From positions 1-5,480 of the forward strand of contig JAJZHT010000089.1 in the NCBI GenBank assembly GCA_021804455.1: a DNA stretch of 5,480 bases. The letters are read 5' to 3'. The translations under genes were made by a program, and so were the position numbers. Of this stretch, positions 1 through 5,480 are shown one piece after another (position 1 is the first letter of the stretch; every line of letters starts with the position of its first letter). Under the pieces are notes generated by a model, which was not told the origin of the DNA, made no database searches, and was given only the letters and a program-made list of their open reading frames with translations. This DNA comes from Pseudomonadota bacterium. Its GTDB lineage: Bacteria; Pseudomonadota; Alphaproteobacteria; Paracaedibacterales; CAIULA01.

Positions 1-156
1 GATTCATAGCTGACTCAACCGTTGGTTATTAGCTTTTTAGCAGATTTTAGCCGTGTTGTCACGACTGCTGGTATATGATCAGTCAGCCTCTCTAGCATAA
101 CCGAGGAAGTAAAATAAAGTTATTATGATCCCTAATTTTCAAAGGTTGTTGGAGTA
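1..156. other. Left-edge non-coding stretch, no supported gene
   Basis: No reading frame here is convincing on either strand; all six are interrupted quickly. One plus frame is open from the window edge to a TAG at 30-32, so the last codons of a plus-strand gene outside the window cannot be excluded. Two small inverted repeats are visible. AACC/GGTT at 17-20 and 24-27 has a 3-base loop and is followed by a short T run at 34-38. GACTG/CAGTC lies at 63-67 and 80-84. Either could belong to a weak terminator, but the stems are short and the T run is poor, so I do not call one. If the small ORF at 157-399 is not real, the gene-free stretch extends to 456. Confidence 0.5.
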
Positions 157-399
157 TCAATTTTCGTATGCAAAGCGTCCAAAAAGTAATAAACAGCAAA
201 GAAGTGTCACTGGTAAGCTTTCAATTTCTTCTTCTGTAAGATTAACCAAAGAATCTATAGGCTCTGGTGTCTGGCTCATGGTCAGGGGTTTTGGCAAATT
301 TTCGTTGACAGGGCTATTCAAGTCTTTTTCTAAGCCCATACTAGGCCCTGGTAAACCTAGAGTCATAAGCAAACAAATTAAAAATTTCTTTTTGTTCAT
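157..399 (-). CDS. Small putative exported protein (80 aa), unknown function
   Basis: I do not recognise this protein. It begins with a signal-peptide-like segment: MNKKK, then a hydrophobic run to about residue 16 (FLICLLMTLGLPG), then a small-residue stretch (PSMG, residues 19-22). There is no lipobox cysteine and no clear AxA signal-peptidase site. The middle (about 23-60) is polar, rich in Pro, Asn and Glu, and ends in an acidic LTEEEIE stretch. A second hydrophobic patch (VTLLCCLLLFGRF) lies near the C-terminus. It starts 57 bp after the DUF218 gene on the same strand, so it could be the last gene of the ftsEX run; relatives often have plsC there. No Shine-Dalgarno motif precedes the ATG. 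An overlapping plus-strand frame of similar length (125-406) is Ser/Lys-rich and looks like the shadow. Frames downstream of the stop have no start, so a frameshifted remnant is also possible. Confidence 0.42.
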   Translation of the reverse strand: MNKKKFLICLLMTLGLPGPSMGLEKDLNSPVNENLPKPLTMSQTPEPIDSLVNLTEEEIESLPVTLLCCLLLFGRFAYEN

Positions 400-456
400 T
401 TTGTAGCAGAAATAGGTAAAATTTTTATTTTATTGTAACAAGATTTGTAATAATCG

Positions 457-1014
457 CTATGAAAAAATGAAATCCCGAAGAAATTTATGGTATTCGCCCC
501 AAAAAGACAGCAGTGTTTTGATAGACCAATTTTTCTTTTCAAAAAAAGGATGGGGAATAAGAGTAATCCCTGGCATTTGTCTTCGAAAAAGCATCATGCT
601 GCGTTTGATATGATAATCATGGGTGACAAGGCGAATGGAATGTATTTGGTTTTGTTGGATCCAAGCTTGGGCTTCTTTTGCATTGCCCCTTGTGTTTTGC
701 GCTTGATAACCTAAATCCGTTTTTGAATCATTCCAGGTATCCTGAACCTCTTTACTGTATTGATGGCTTAAAAGCTCTGGCAATTTAACGTCAGGGTGAA
801 CTCCTGATATAAAAAGTTTTTTAGCCAAACCTTGGCGTATCAACTGAAACCCCAGTTGTACCCGGCCCTTGCTTCCTGTAAGAACAACAATAGCATCCGT
901 GGGAGTATTAGGATCGTCAATCTTTTGAGGAATGCTTTCTAAAAATACCCCAAATCCTGCTAGCCAAATCAATAAAAGAAGCCCAAAACAGTAACGGAAA
1001 GGATGTAAAGTCAT
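457..1014 (-). CDS. YdcF/SanA-like DUF218 envelope protein
   Basis: This 185-aa protein belongs to the DUF218 (YdcF/ElyC/SanA) family, whose members are membrane-anchored and linked to envelope integrity; the biochemical activity is not settled. Residues 9-27 form one N-terminal transmembrane anchor, so the rest is expected in the periplasm. Family landmarks appear in order: DAIVVLTGSKGR (40-51, strand plus glycine loop), KLFISGVH (66-73), DLGYQAQNTRGNAKEA (100-115, conserved N-T-x-x-N-A-x-E) and RLVTHDYHIKRS (128-139, conserved His/Arg). A C-terminal EYHKFLRD segment (174-181) is typical of alphaproteobacterial members. The length is normal. Its ATG overlaps the ftsX stop as ATGA and has no Shine-Dalgarno of its own, indicating translational coupling. 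In many alphaproteobacteria this gene follows ftsX and precedes plsC, a lipid acyltransferase gene; no plsC is visible in this window. The family call is secure; the exact function is not. Confidence 0.88.
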   Translation of the reverse strand: MTLHPFRYCFGLLLLIWLAGFGVFLESIPQKIDDPNTPTDAIVVLTGSKGRVQLGFQLIRQGLAKKLFISGVHPDVKLPELLSHQYSKEVQDTWNDSKTDLGYQAQNTRGNAKEAQAWIQQNQIHSIRLVTHDYHIKRSMMLFRRQMPGITLIPHPFFEKKNWSIKTLLSFWGEYHKFLRDFIFS

Positions 1015-1907
1015 TGGTCAAAAAGTCGCAACAATCTTGTTACAGTAATACGCGTGATGAGAACACTAAAGACAGCCATCACAATCGGTAAAAAGGCAAA
1101 GAAGCATACATTTTGCCAAGTGATCATAGAGGCTACAACCAAGGGATGACCTAAAAGCTGCGGCAAATTGTTCAAAAAGAAGACAAGGCCAATACCACCT
1201 GCCCACCCGACAAACCCGCCTTGTAAACAGCTTTTATACATGTGACTTTGGAACTGTTTGGCAATAAAAGAATTTTTGGCTCCCATAAGGCGTAAGGTAT
1301 CGATAATAGAACGGTAGGCGACCACGGAAGCTCTTGTAACAAGACTCATCACAACGGCTAACACAATAAAAACAAAAAGGATAAGTCCCATCGATACCAT
1401 TTCGATAGCTTGATAAGTATTGGTGATTAACCCTTGCCAATGACTGTGAGTTTCAACGCGAATTCCAGCTGTAATTTGGCGTAAACGTTGAGTTAAATCC
1501 GCGACATCCAAAGCTTCCGGATTCGTAAAAGTGACATCAATCAAGATAGGAAGATCAAGGTCTTTGATATCTTCTGTATCCCCTAACCAAGGATCTAAAA
1601 GCGCCAAAAGTTCTTGTTTGGGAATAACGCGAACGTTTTCTAGGTGAGGCAGCTCTTGCAAAACGGTCAAAACTTTTTGGGTGGTCTCTTGAAACGACGA
1701 ATGGGATGAATCTGTAAAGGGTATCTCAACCGTTAAAGTAGGGTTTTGGGGCCCAATCCCTCCTTTTAAGGGATGATCAAAAGAAAGAAAACAAGCTGTT
1801 ATAAGAATGACTAAAACCGTTAAAGACCCCATGACCCAAGGTAAATAACGTTGATTTCCTTCTTGCTGAAGGGGAAATTGTTGGATGGTATTTTTGTTAA
1901 AAAACAT
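1011..1907 (-). CDS. ftsX: Cell division protein FtsX (ABC-type permease subunit)
   Basis: FtsX is the inner-membrane partner of FtsE. In characterised bacteria the complex sits at the division septum and passes ATP-driven conformational change to periplasmic activators of peptidoglycan hydrolases. This 298-aa protein has the expected architecture: a cytoplasmic N-terminus, TM1 (about 22-43), a periplasmic domain (about 44-165), TM2 (170-192), TM3 (226-247) and TM4 (267-289). The conserved cytoplasmic segment between TM2 and TM3 is visible as RSIIDTLRLMGAK (199-211) followed by an amphipathic FIAKQFQSHMYKS stretch. This is the usual hallmark of the family and the likely FtsE contact. The ATG lies 12 bp after the ftsE stop, with only a weak GAAG upstream, and the TGA overlaps the next gene. 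Sequence conservation in the periplasmic domain is low, as is normal, so the identity of the periplasmic partner cannot be read here. Confidence 0.93.
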   Translation of the reverse strand: MFFNKNTIQQFPLQQEGNQRYLPWVMGSLTVLVILITACFLSFDHPLKGGIGPQNPTLTVEIPFTDSSHSSFQETTQKVLTVLQELPHLENVRVIPKQELLALLDPWLGDTEDIKDLDLPILIDVTFTNPEALDVADLTQRLRQITAGIRVETHSHWQGLITNTYQAIEMVSMGLILFVFIVLAVVMSLVTRASVVAYRSIIDTLRLMGAKNSFIAKQFQSHMYKSCLQGGFVGWAGGIGLVFFLNNLPQLLGHPLVVASMITWQNVCFFAFLPIVMAVFSVLITRITVTRLLRLFDQ

Positions 1908-1919
1908 ACAAGCTTCGAT

Positions 1920-2654
1920 TTAGTAAAATTCACGTCGGTATTGATTTGAAAAGGCTGGACTTGCCTGAATTTGACCCTGATACAGTTTTAGTTCAACATA
2001 AGGAAAAGCACTCACCAGGGCCTGGTTGTGGGTCGCCAAAATAATACTGGTTCCCATTTTATTTAACTCTTCAAATAGAGACATCAAACGATAGGAGCTA
2101 TGGGCATCCAGATTTCCAGTTGGCTCATCGGCTAATAGTAATAGAGGCCGTGTAATGACCGCTCTTGCAATCGCAATCCTTTGCTTTTGCCCATCCGATA
2201 ACTGAGGAGGCAAACTGTTAAGATGATCACCCAATCCTACCCAATGCAACAATTCTTTGGCGTAATTACGAGAACGACGTGTGTCTGTGCCTGTTATTCG
2301 CAAAGCCAAAGCAACATTATCAAGGGCGGATAAGTGGTCAATTAAACGGCAATCTTGGAATACCAACCCCATACGTTGGCGAAATGATGGCAATTCAGAA
2401 CAACCGACTGTATTTACATCCTTTCCAAAAACACTGACCTTCCCCTCAGAAGTTTTTAGACCCCGATAAATAAGCTTTAGCAAAGACGTTTTTCCCACGC
2501 CGCTGGGACCTGTAAGAAAATAAAAGGCCCCTGCAAAAAAGGAATAATTCAAATCATAAAATACAGCGTGCCCGGAAGAATAATATAACCCGACATGTTC
2601 GAACTTAACAATTTCTACACTTTGGCGTTGTTGAGGAAACAACTCGAATCTCAC
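1920..2654 (-). CDS. ftsE: Cell division ATP-binding protein FtsE
   Basis: This is the cytoplasmic ATPase of the FtsEX complex, which controls septal peptidoglycan hydrolysis. The 244-aa protein carries the full ABC ATPase set: Walker A GPSGVGKT (49-56), Q-loop VFQD (98-101), signature LSDGQ (152-156) followed by KQRIAIARA, Walker B LLLLADEP (171-178) with the catalytic Glu and the D-loop-like GNLD, and H-loop His in ATHN (207-210). The signature differs from the usual LSGGE/LSGGQ: its third residue is Asp (codon GAT). The start is GTG. The N-terminus is about 14 residues longer than typical FtsE, which begins near the IVKFEHVGLYY stretch, and no good Shine-Dalgarno supports the GTG. A TTG at codon 5 is an alternative. 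An in-frame TAG lies just upstream, so the protein cannot be much longer. ftsX follows after 12 bp, confirming FtsE over LolD or other lipoprotein-type ATPases. Confidence 0.93.
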   Translation of the reverse strand: MRFELFPQQRQSVEIVKFEHVGLYYSSGHAVFYDLNYSFFAGAFYFLTGPSGVGKTSLLKLIYRGLKTSEGKVSVFGKDVNTVGCSELPSFRQRMGLVFQDCRLIDHLSALDNVALALRITGTDTRRSRNYAKELLHWVGLGDHLNSLPPQLSDGQKQRIAIARAVITRPLLLLADEPTGNLDAHSSYRLMSLFEELNKMGTSIILATHNQALVSAFPYVELKLYQGQIQASPAFSNQYRREFY

Positions 2655-2685
2655 GAATAACTTTATGTCTGCCTCAGTCTAGTCC

Positions 2686-2714
2686 AGATTAGGTTTTAAA
2701 ATCAATCCAGGCAA
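2686..2714 (-). promoter_or_regulatory. Candidate sigma70-type promoter of the ftsE operon
   Basis: Read on the minus strand, TTGCCT (2714-2709, 4 of 6 matches to TTGACA) and TAATCT (2691-2686, 3 of 6 matches to TATAAT) are separated by exactly 17 bp. The -10 box lies about 31 bp upstream of the ftsE GTG. This is the best-spaced pair in the 166-bp gap between the MarR-family gene and ftsE. In an AT-rich genome such pairs arise by chance, so this is only a candidate. It suggests the ftsE run can be transcribed independently of the upstream regulator gene. Confidence 0.3.
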
Positions 2715-2820
2715 AACATCCCCCCTCTGAAAGCTTATGTAACAACTAAGAAGATCTAAGACAAAGCTGTTTCTTCCCCACGCGGCTGAAAACCTCTAGG
2801 AAAGCGGAATTTCCAAGCCT

Positions 2821-3285
2821 CTAGCGGCTTAGAAATCCAGACCAAAAGCTTTCTAATTTCCGTAACGTACTGCAAAAAGTTGCCATATCAGAGGGACTTG
2901 CAACTTTTTCTTGCAGACCCTGGGCGTGTCCTCCCAGAACCTTGTCCAGCTTGTTATACAAGGCAACGCCTTTTGCTGACAATTTAACATGACTGGAACG
3001 ACGATCATGGGGTGAAGGAATCTGAATAACATAATCGTTTTGAACCATTTTTCGCAGGTTATAGGAAACGTTCGATCCCAAATAATAACCGCGATTTGTT
3101 AACTCACCTACGGTCAACTGATTCTCACCAATATTATACAGAACAAGAGCTTGCACGTTATTAATATCAGGCGTTCCAATTCGATCCAGTTCAATCTTGA
3201 TAACTTCTAAAAAAAGGCGATGTAGTCGTTCAATCATAACTACAGCTTCAAAATAAGCTTCTTTCATAGCACTACCTACCGTCAT
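2821..3285 (-). CDS. MarR-family winged-helix regulator, LdtR-like
   Basis: This 154-aa protein is a predicted DNA-binding transcription factor of the MarR fold. Residues 8-35 (KEAYFEAVVMIERLHRLFLEVIK region) form the N-terminal dimerisation helix. LTVGELTN (57-64) and GSNVSYNLRKMV (70-81) form the helix-turn-helix, and DRR (94-96) plus VKLS form the wing. The segments INNVQALVLYNIG and RGYYLGSNVSYNL closely resemble, from memory, the LdtR group of alphaproteobacteria. In Liberibacter and rhizobia that group activates an L,D-transpeptidase gene and affects cell-wall and osmotic tolerance. No transpeptidase gene is in the window, so the target here is unknown. The first ATG has a weak upstream sequence. 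The in-frame ATG at 3267 (residue 7) is preceded by AGGTAG and matches the usual family start, so the true protein may be 148 aa. It is monocistronic in appearance, between nusB and ftsE. Confidence 0.85.
   Translation of the reverse strand: MTVGSAMKEAYFEAVVMIERLHRLFLEVIKIELDRIGTPDINNVQALVLYNIGENQLTVGELTNRGYYLGSNVSYNLRKMVQNDYVIQIPSPHDRRSSHVKLSAKGVALYNKLDKVLGGHAQGLQEKVASPSDMATFCSTLRKLESFWSGFLSR
3272..3277 (-). promoter_or_regulatory. Ribosome binding site favouring the inner start of the MarR gene
   Basis: On the minus strand this reads AGGTAG, four bases before the ATG at 3267-3265 (AGG core seven bases away). The outer ATG at 3285 has only a weak TAAGTAG-type sequence before it. This supports translation from residue 7 of the longer frame, which also gives the N-terminus expected for LdtR-like proteins. 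Confidence 0.45.
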
Positions 3286-3316
3286 TTAATCTACTTACTT
3301 TTAATTTACCGACAAT

Positions 3317-3375
3317 TTGTTAAAAATATTTTAATAAACGAGACCATTTTTTAAAAAAGTCCCTCAATTTAACAA
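3317..3375. repeat. Spaced inverted repeat upstream of the MarR-family gene
   Basis: The plus strand carries TTGTTAAA at 3317-3324 and its exact reverse complement TTTAACAA at 3368-3375, with 43 bp between. Both lie in the AT-rich leader of the MarR-family gene, whose start is at 3285 or 3267. MarR regulators often bind inverted repeats in their own promoters, so the arms could be operator half-sites. The low complexity of the region makes chance occurrence quite possible. Confidence 0.25.
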
Positions 3376-3440
3376 CGTTTTTTTATATTATCGCATTTGC
3401 ATAAACCTCCGATATCACAGGAAAAAACGTGTTGAATTTT

Positions 3441-3926
3441 TTATGTTGTCGTTTTTCCTCTTTGTTTTTGGGCAATGGTATCTAAGATACCGTTTGCAAA
3501 AGCCGTCTCAGATTCTCCAAAAAAATCCCTGCTAATTTCGATATACTCGTTAAGAATAACCGCCGTTGGAACTAAAGGTTGAAACTTGAGTTCATACACG
3601 GCAAGCCTCAAAATATTCCGCATAACGAGAGACAACCTATCAAAACGCCACTCGGAGGAAAGGTATGCTGTAATTTCCTCGTCAATAACTTCACGATGTT
3701 CTAAAACCCCTACGACAATTTCTTGCAGAAAAGGTTCGTCAGGCTGTAAAAAGCTGGCCAAGTTGGTGTCAATCTCAGTCGCATAATTCCTATATTGAGC
3801 GATAATTTGTCCTACTTCTGTTTCTGTTTGCTCATGCTGATACAAAATCTGCACAGCATTCAAGCGTGATAACCTTCTTGTAGAAACAGGCGATTTGTTT
3901 TTTTTAACCATTATCACAACCAGCAT
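3441..3926 (-). CDS. nusB: Transcription antitermination factor NusB
   Basis: NusB binds boxA RNA together with NusE (ribosomal protein S10) and helps assemble the antitermination complex on rRNA operons. The 161-aa protein matches the all-helical NusB fold. It has the Arg-rich first helix RRLSRLNAVQILYQ (17-30), then WRFDRLSLVMRNILRLAVYEL (93-113), VPTAVILNEYIEISRDFFG (119-137) and the closing SETAFANGILDTIA (139-152). The last two segments are the strongest family signatures. The ATG at 3926 is used; a second in-frame ATG at 3911 (residue 6, MVKKNK) is an equally good start, and neither has a strong Shine-Dalgarno. In many alphaproteobacteria nusB follows ribH. Here the upstream neighbour is an AmpG-like transporter some 200 bp away, so the gene appears detached from riboflavin genes and probably has its own promoter. 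Confidence 0.95.
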   Translation of the reverse strand: MLVVIMVKKNKSPVSTRRLSRLNAVQILYQHEQTETEVGQIIAQYRNYATEIDTNLASFLQPDEPFLQEIVVGVLEHREVIDEEITAYLSSEWRFDRLSLVMRNILRLAVYELKFQPLVPTAVILNEYIEISRDFFGESETAFANGILDTIAQKQRGKTTT

Positions 3927-4033
3927 TCTTAAAAAAATAAAACCACAAAATCCTACTCAATTCTAAAAGCAGAATAAGTGACGACTTTTTACCACTTTTC
4001 AAAGATCAACCTGAAAAAAACATCAGGATAAAC

Positions 4034-4051
4034 TTAACTTTCCTAAGTTAA
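4034..4051. repeat. Perfect palindrome between the AmpG-like gene and nusB
   Basis: TTAACTT (4034-4040) and AAGTTAA (4045-4051) form a perfect 7-bp inverted repeat around a 4-base centre. No T run follows on either strand and the stem has only two G-C pairs, so it does not look like an intrinsic terminator. A protein-binding site upstream of nusB is possible. A second inverted repeat, CCTGA/TCAGG around an A-rich loop, lies close by at about 4010-4027. Otherwise the 202-bp gap is AT-rich, and I could not pick one promoter over several poor candidates. Confidence 0.4.
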
Positions 4052-4128
4052 TAAGACCTTAATACATTTTTCTTTAAAGACTATTAACTTTTTATAGACT
4101 TTATTACTTTTATTTCGGTAATAGCAAC

Positions 4129-5480
4129 TTAAAATTTTGCACGCGGGGCGGCTGTTTTTTGGTTGTCTAAAAGTTTTTCGGAAAGGGAGGATGTTCCTAA
4201 AGGTGGCGTTTTTAGTGCTCTTTGGCCTTGTTGTTGCTTTCTTTTCAGTAGGTTTTTCCTTAAAGCATCACTAAGACGCTTTTGCTTTTTGGGGTCCATA
4301 GATATCGATTCTTCGCTTCTTAGAGTGGAGAAAATTGCAACTTCTTGTTGTATTTTCTGTATTTTTAATAATAGATAAACAACAGGAATACAAGCTGTAC
4401 TTGCCAAAAAAAACAAGGCAGACCATCCAAAAGTATCAGCAAACCATCCGGATAATGCCGAAATAAGAACACGGCTAAAGGAACCAACGGAATATAACAG
4501 GGTAAAATGACTGACTGTAAAGGGTGATTTGCAAAAATTAGATAAATACGCAATAAAAACAGTCGTTGCTAGACCAGAACACAAGCTTTCCACACCTATT
4601 GTTACTGTTAACATGGCCATGTTATGGCCAACCCAACTTTGAACCACAAACATTAAACAAGAAAGCGTCTGTATGATAGCACACGTTATAATGGTTTGTT
4701 TCAACCCTAAACGGTGTATGACACTTCCTCCCAATAAGCCACCTCCTACCATCATGATGATGCCAAAAAATTTAGAAATTTGGGCGCATTCAATTTTGCT
4801 GAAACCCAGTTCAAATAAAAAAGGGGCAGACATGGCGTTTAAAACCGTATCAGCAATTTTAAAACAAGCAATAAAACTCACGAGTGGAACAATATAATGT
4901 TGATTTAATAGCTCTTGAAAGCATCGGCGAAAAAATTGATAGCCGTGAGTAACATTCACAATCACAGGAGAAGAAGGGGGATGATCAGGAGTAGACAACA
5001 AAGCAACAATCCCAACCAAAAGAGCACTGGCTGTCAGTGTGTAGGCGGTAGGCCACCCCCAATAAGCTGCAAGATAAAGAGTACCGGCCCCCGAAACCAA
5101 CATTCCCAAACGAAATCCTATCGATTCCATGGCGGCGCCTCGACCCAACGTTTCTTGTTGATCAGAATCTTTGTTCAGCAAAGAAAGTCTGTAGGCATCA
5201 ATCACAATGTCTTGCGTTGCAGAACAGAAAGAGATCACAAAGGCTAAAAAAGCGCATAAGACTATATGATTTCCCGGATCGCATTGCCCTAAAGCGATGA
5301 TTGTGATCATTAACGTGATTTGCGCAAGCAACCCCCAACTTTTAGAGGGGCTAACCCAACGGCTCAGAAGGGGTACGGATAATTTTTCAATAAAAGGGGA
5401 CCATAAAAATTTTAAGCTATAGGGCAGACTTGTCATCATCAACAATCCGATGAGACTTTTACTAATATGGAATTCCGTTA
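4129..5480 (-). CDS. AmpG-like muropeptide MFS permease, 5' end outside window
   Basis: AmpG permeases carry GlcNAc-anhydroMurNAc-peptides from periplasm to cytoplasm for peptidoglycan recycling. The frame stays open to the right edge, showing 449 codons. The residues before the in-frame TTG at 5445 (EFHISKSLIG) match the family, so that TTG is not the start and about 40-45 N-terminal residues, including TM1, are missing. Counting from the first full codon (5478), landmarks are SLPYSLKFLWSP (17-28), SATQDIVIDAYR (86-97, the hallmark of the family), FRLGMLVSG (122-130), FKIADT (206-211, TM7 Asp) and ESLCSGLATTVFIAYL (297-312). The membrane part ends near residue 372. A basic tail of about 77 residues follows. 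The exact substrate is uncertain, because intracellular alphaproteobacteria often carry several AmpG-like paralogues. The family is sure; AmpG orthology is moderately sure. Confidence 0.85.
   Translation of the reverse strand, partial: TEFHISKSLIGLLMMTSLPYSLKFLWSPFIEKLSVPLLSRWVSPSKSWGLLAQITLMITIIALGQCDPGNHIVLCAFLAFVISFCSATQDIVIDAYRLSLLNKDSDQQETLGRGAAMESIGFRLGMLVSGAGTLYLAAYWGWPTAYTLTASALLVGIVALLSTPDHPPSSPVIVNVTHGYQFFRRCFQELLNQHYIVPLVSFIACFKIADTVLNAMSAPFLFELGFSKIECAQISKFFGIIMMVGGGLLGGSVIHRLGLKQTIITCAIIQTLSCLMFVVQSWVGHNMAMLTVTIGVESLCSGLATTVFIAYLSNFCKSPFTVSHFTLLYSVGSFSRVLISALSGWFADTFGWSALFFLASTACIPVVYLLLKIQKIQQEVAIFSTLRSEESISMDPKKQKRLSDALRKNLLKRKQQQGQRALKTPPLGTSSLSEKLLDNQKTAAPRAKF
4132..4299 (-). 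other. Basic C-terminal tail of the AmpG-like permease, possible fused small protein
   Basis: The last 56 residues of the permease frame begin at an in-frame Met (4299-4297). They contain a Lys/Arg-rich helix, KQKRLSDALRKNLLKRKQQQ, then a Pro/Ser/Thr-rich low-complexity end. Standard AmpG proteins stop soon after the last transmembrane helix. The ALRxNLxxRKxQ pattern recalls short basic proteins of unknown function that occur as separate genes in alphaproteobacteria; this is a memory-based comparison. Only a distant GAAG precedes the Met, so independent translation is less likely than a fusion or tail. Confidence 0.4.

Noticed and set aside
60..110. Possible tRNA or structured RNA near the left edge
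   Set aside because: A short GACTG/CAGTC stem is present, but there is no T-loop (GGTTCGAATCC-like) sequence and no acceptor pairing, so no RNA gene is supported.
125..406. Plus-strand 93-residue frame at the left end
   Set aside because: It is Ser/Lys-rich without domain character and lies antisense to the better minus-strand frame with a signal-peptide-like start. The GAGGAAG before it is too far from its ATG.
2785..2823. Possible terminator after the MarR-family gene (GGAAA/TTTCC stem and repeated CCTCTAG)
   Set aside because: The stem is only 5 bp and no T tract follows. The CCTCTAG copies are a short direct repeat, likely chance.
3376..3429. Inverted repeat CGTTTTTT / AAAAAACG between nusB and the MarR gene, as a terminator
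   Set aside because: The arms are nearly homopolymeric and more than 35 bp apart. No compact GC stem stands next to a T run, so it is likely a by-product of AT-rich sequence.
4010..4027. CCTGA/TCAGG hairpin with A-rich loop as terminator for the permease gene
   Set aside because: The homopolymer is in the loop, not after the stem, and the stem is only 5 bp, so it does not fit an intrinsic terminator on either strand.
4915..5247. Plus-strand 110-residue frame inside the permease gene
   Set aside because: It is antisense to the strongly conserved AmpG-like coding frame, and its Arg/Ser/Gln-rich composition is typical of a shadow frame.

Overview
This AT-rich window very probably comes from an alphaproteobacterium. 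All confident genes lie on the minus strand. Three things point to the lineage: the gene order ftsE-ftsX-YdcF/DUF218 protein, a MarR-type regulator whose recognition-helix region resembles the alphaproteobacterial LdtR group, and an AmpG-type transporter. The AT-rich composition and short, simple gene set suggest a host-associated lineage such as Holosporales. That placement is inference from gene content and style, not from a marker gene.

Layout in the direction of transcription (right to left). From 5480 to 4129 is an AmpG-like MFS muropeptide permease. Its N-terminus lies beyond the right edge, and it carries an unusual basic C-terminal tail. An AT-rich gap of about 200 bp holding a perfect 7+7 palindrome follows, then nusB (3926-3441). 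A 155-bp AT-rich gap leads to the LdtR-like MarR regulator (3285-2821). After a 166-bp gap with a plausible sigma70-type promoter come ftsE (2654-1920), ftsX (1907-1011) and a DUF218 envelope protein (1014-457). These three are tightly packed: 12 bp separate ftsE from ftsX, and ftsX and the DUF218 gene share an ATGA stop/start. A small ORF with a signal-peptide-like N-terminus (399-157) may be the last gene of this run. Positions 1-156 hold no gene I can support.

Except for nusB (rRNA transcription antitermination), the genes share a cell-envelope theme. FtsEX couples ATP hydrolysis to septal peptidoglycan hydrolysis. DUF218 proteins are envelope-associated. LdtR-type regulators control L,D-transpeptidase genes in relatives. 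AmpG imports peptidoglycan fragments for recycling. I see no defence system, mobile element, CRISPR array, tRNA or rRNA. The most notable points are the basic tail on AmpG, the departure from the consensus ABC signature in FtsE, the small exported ORF, and candidate operator palindromes. I do not see convincing evidence of a wholly new system.
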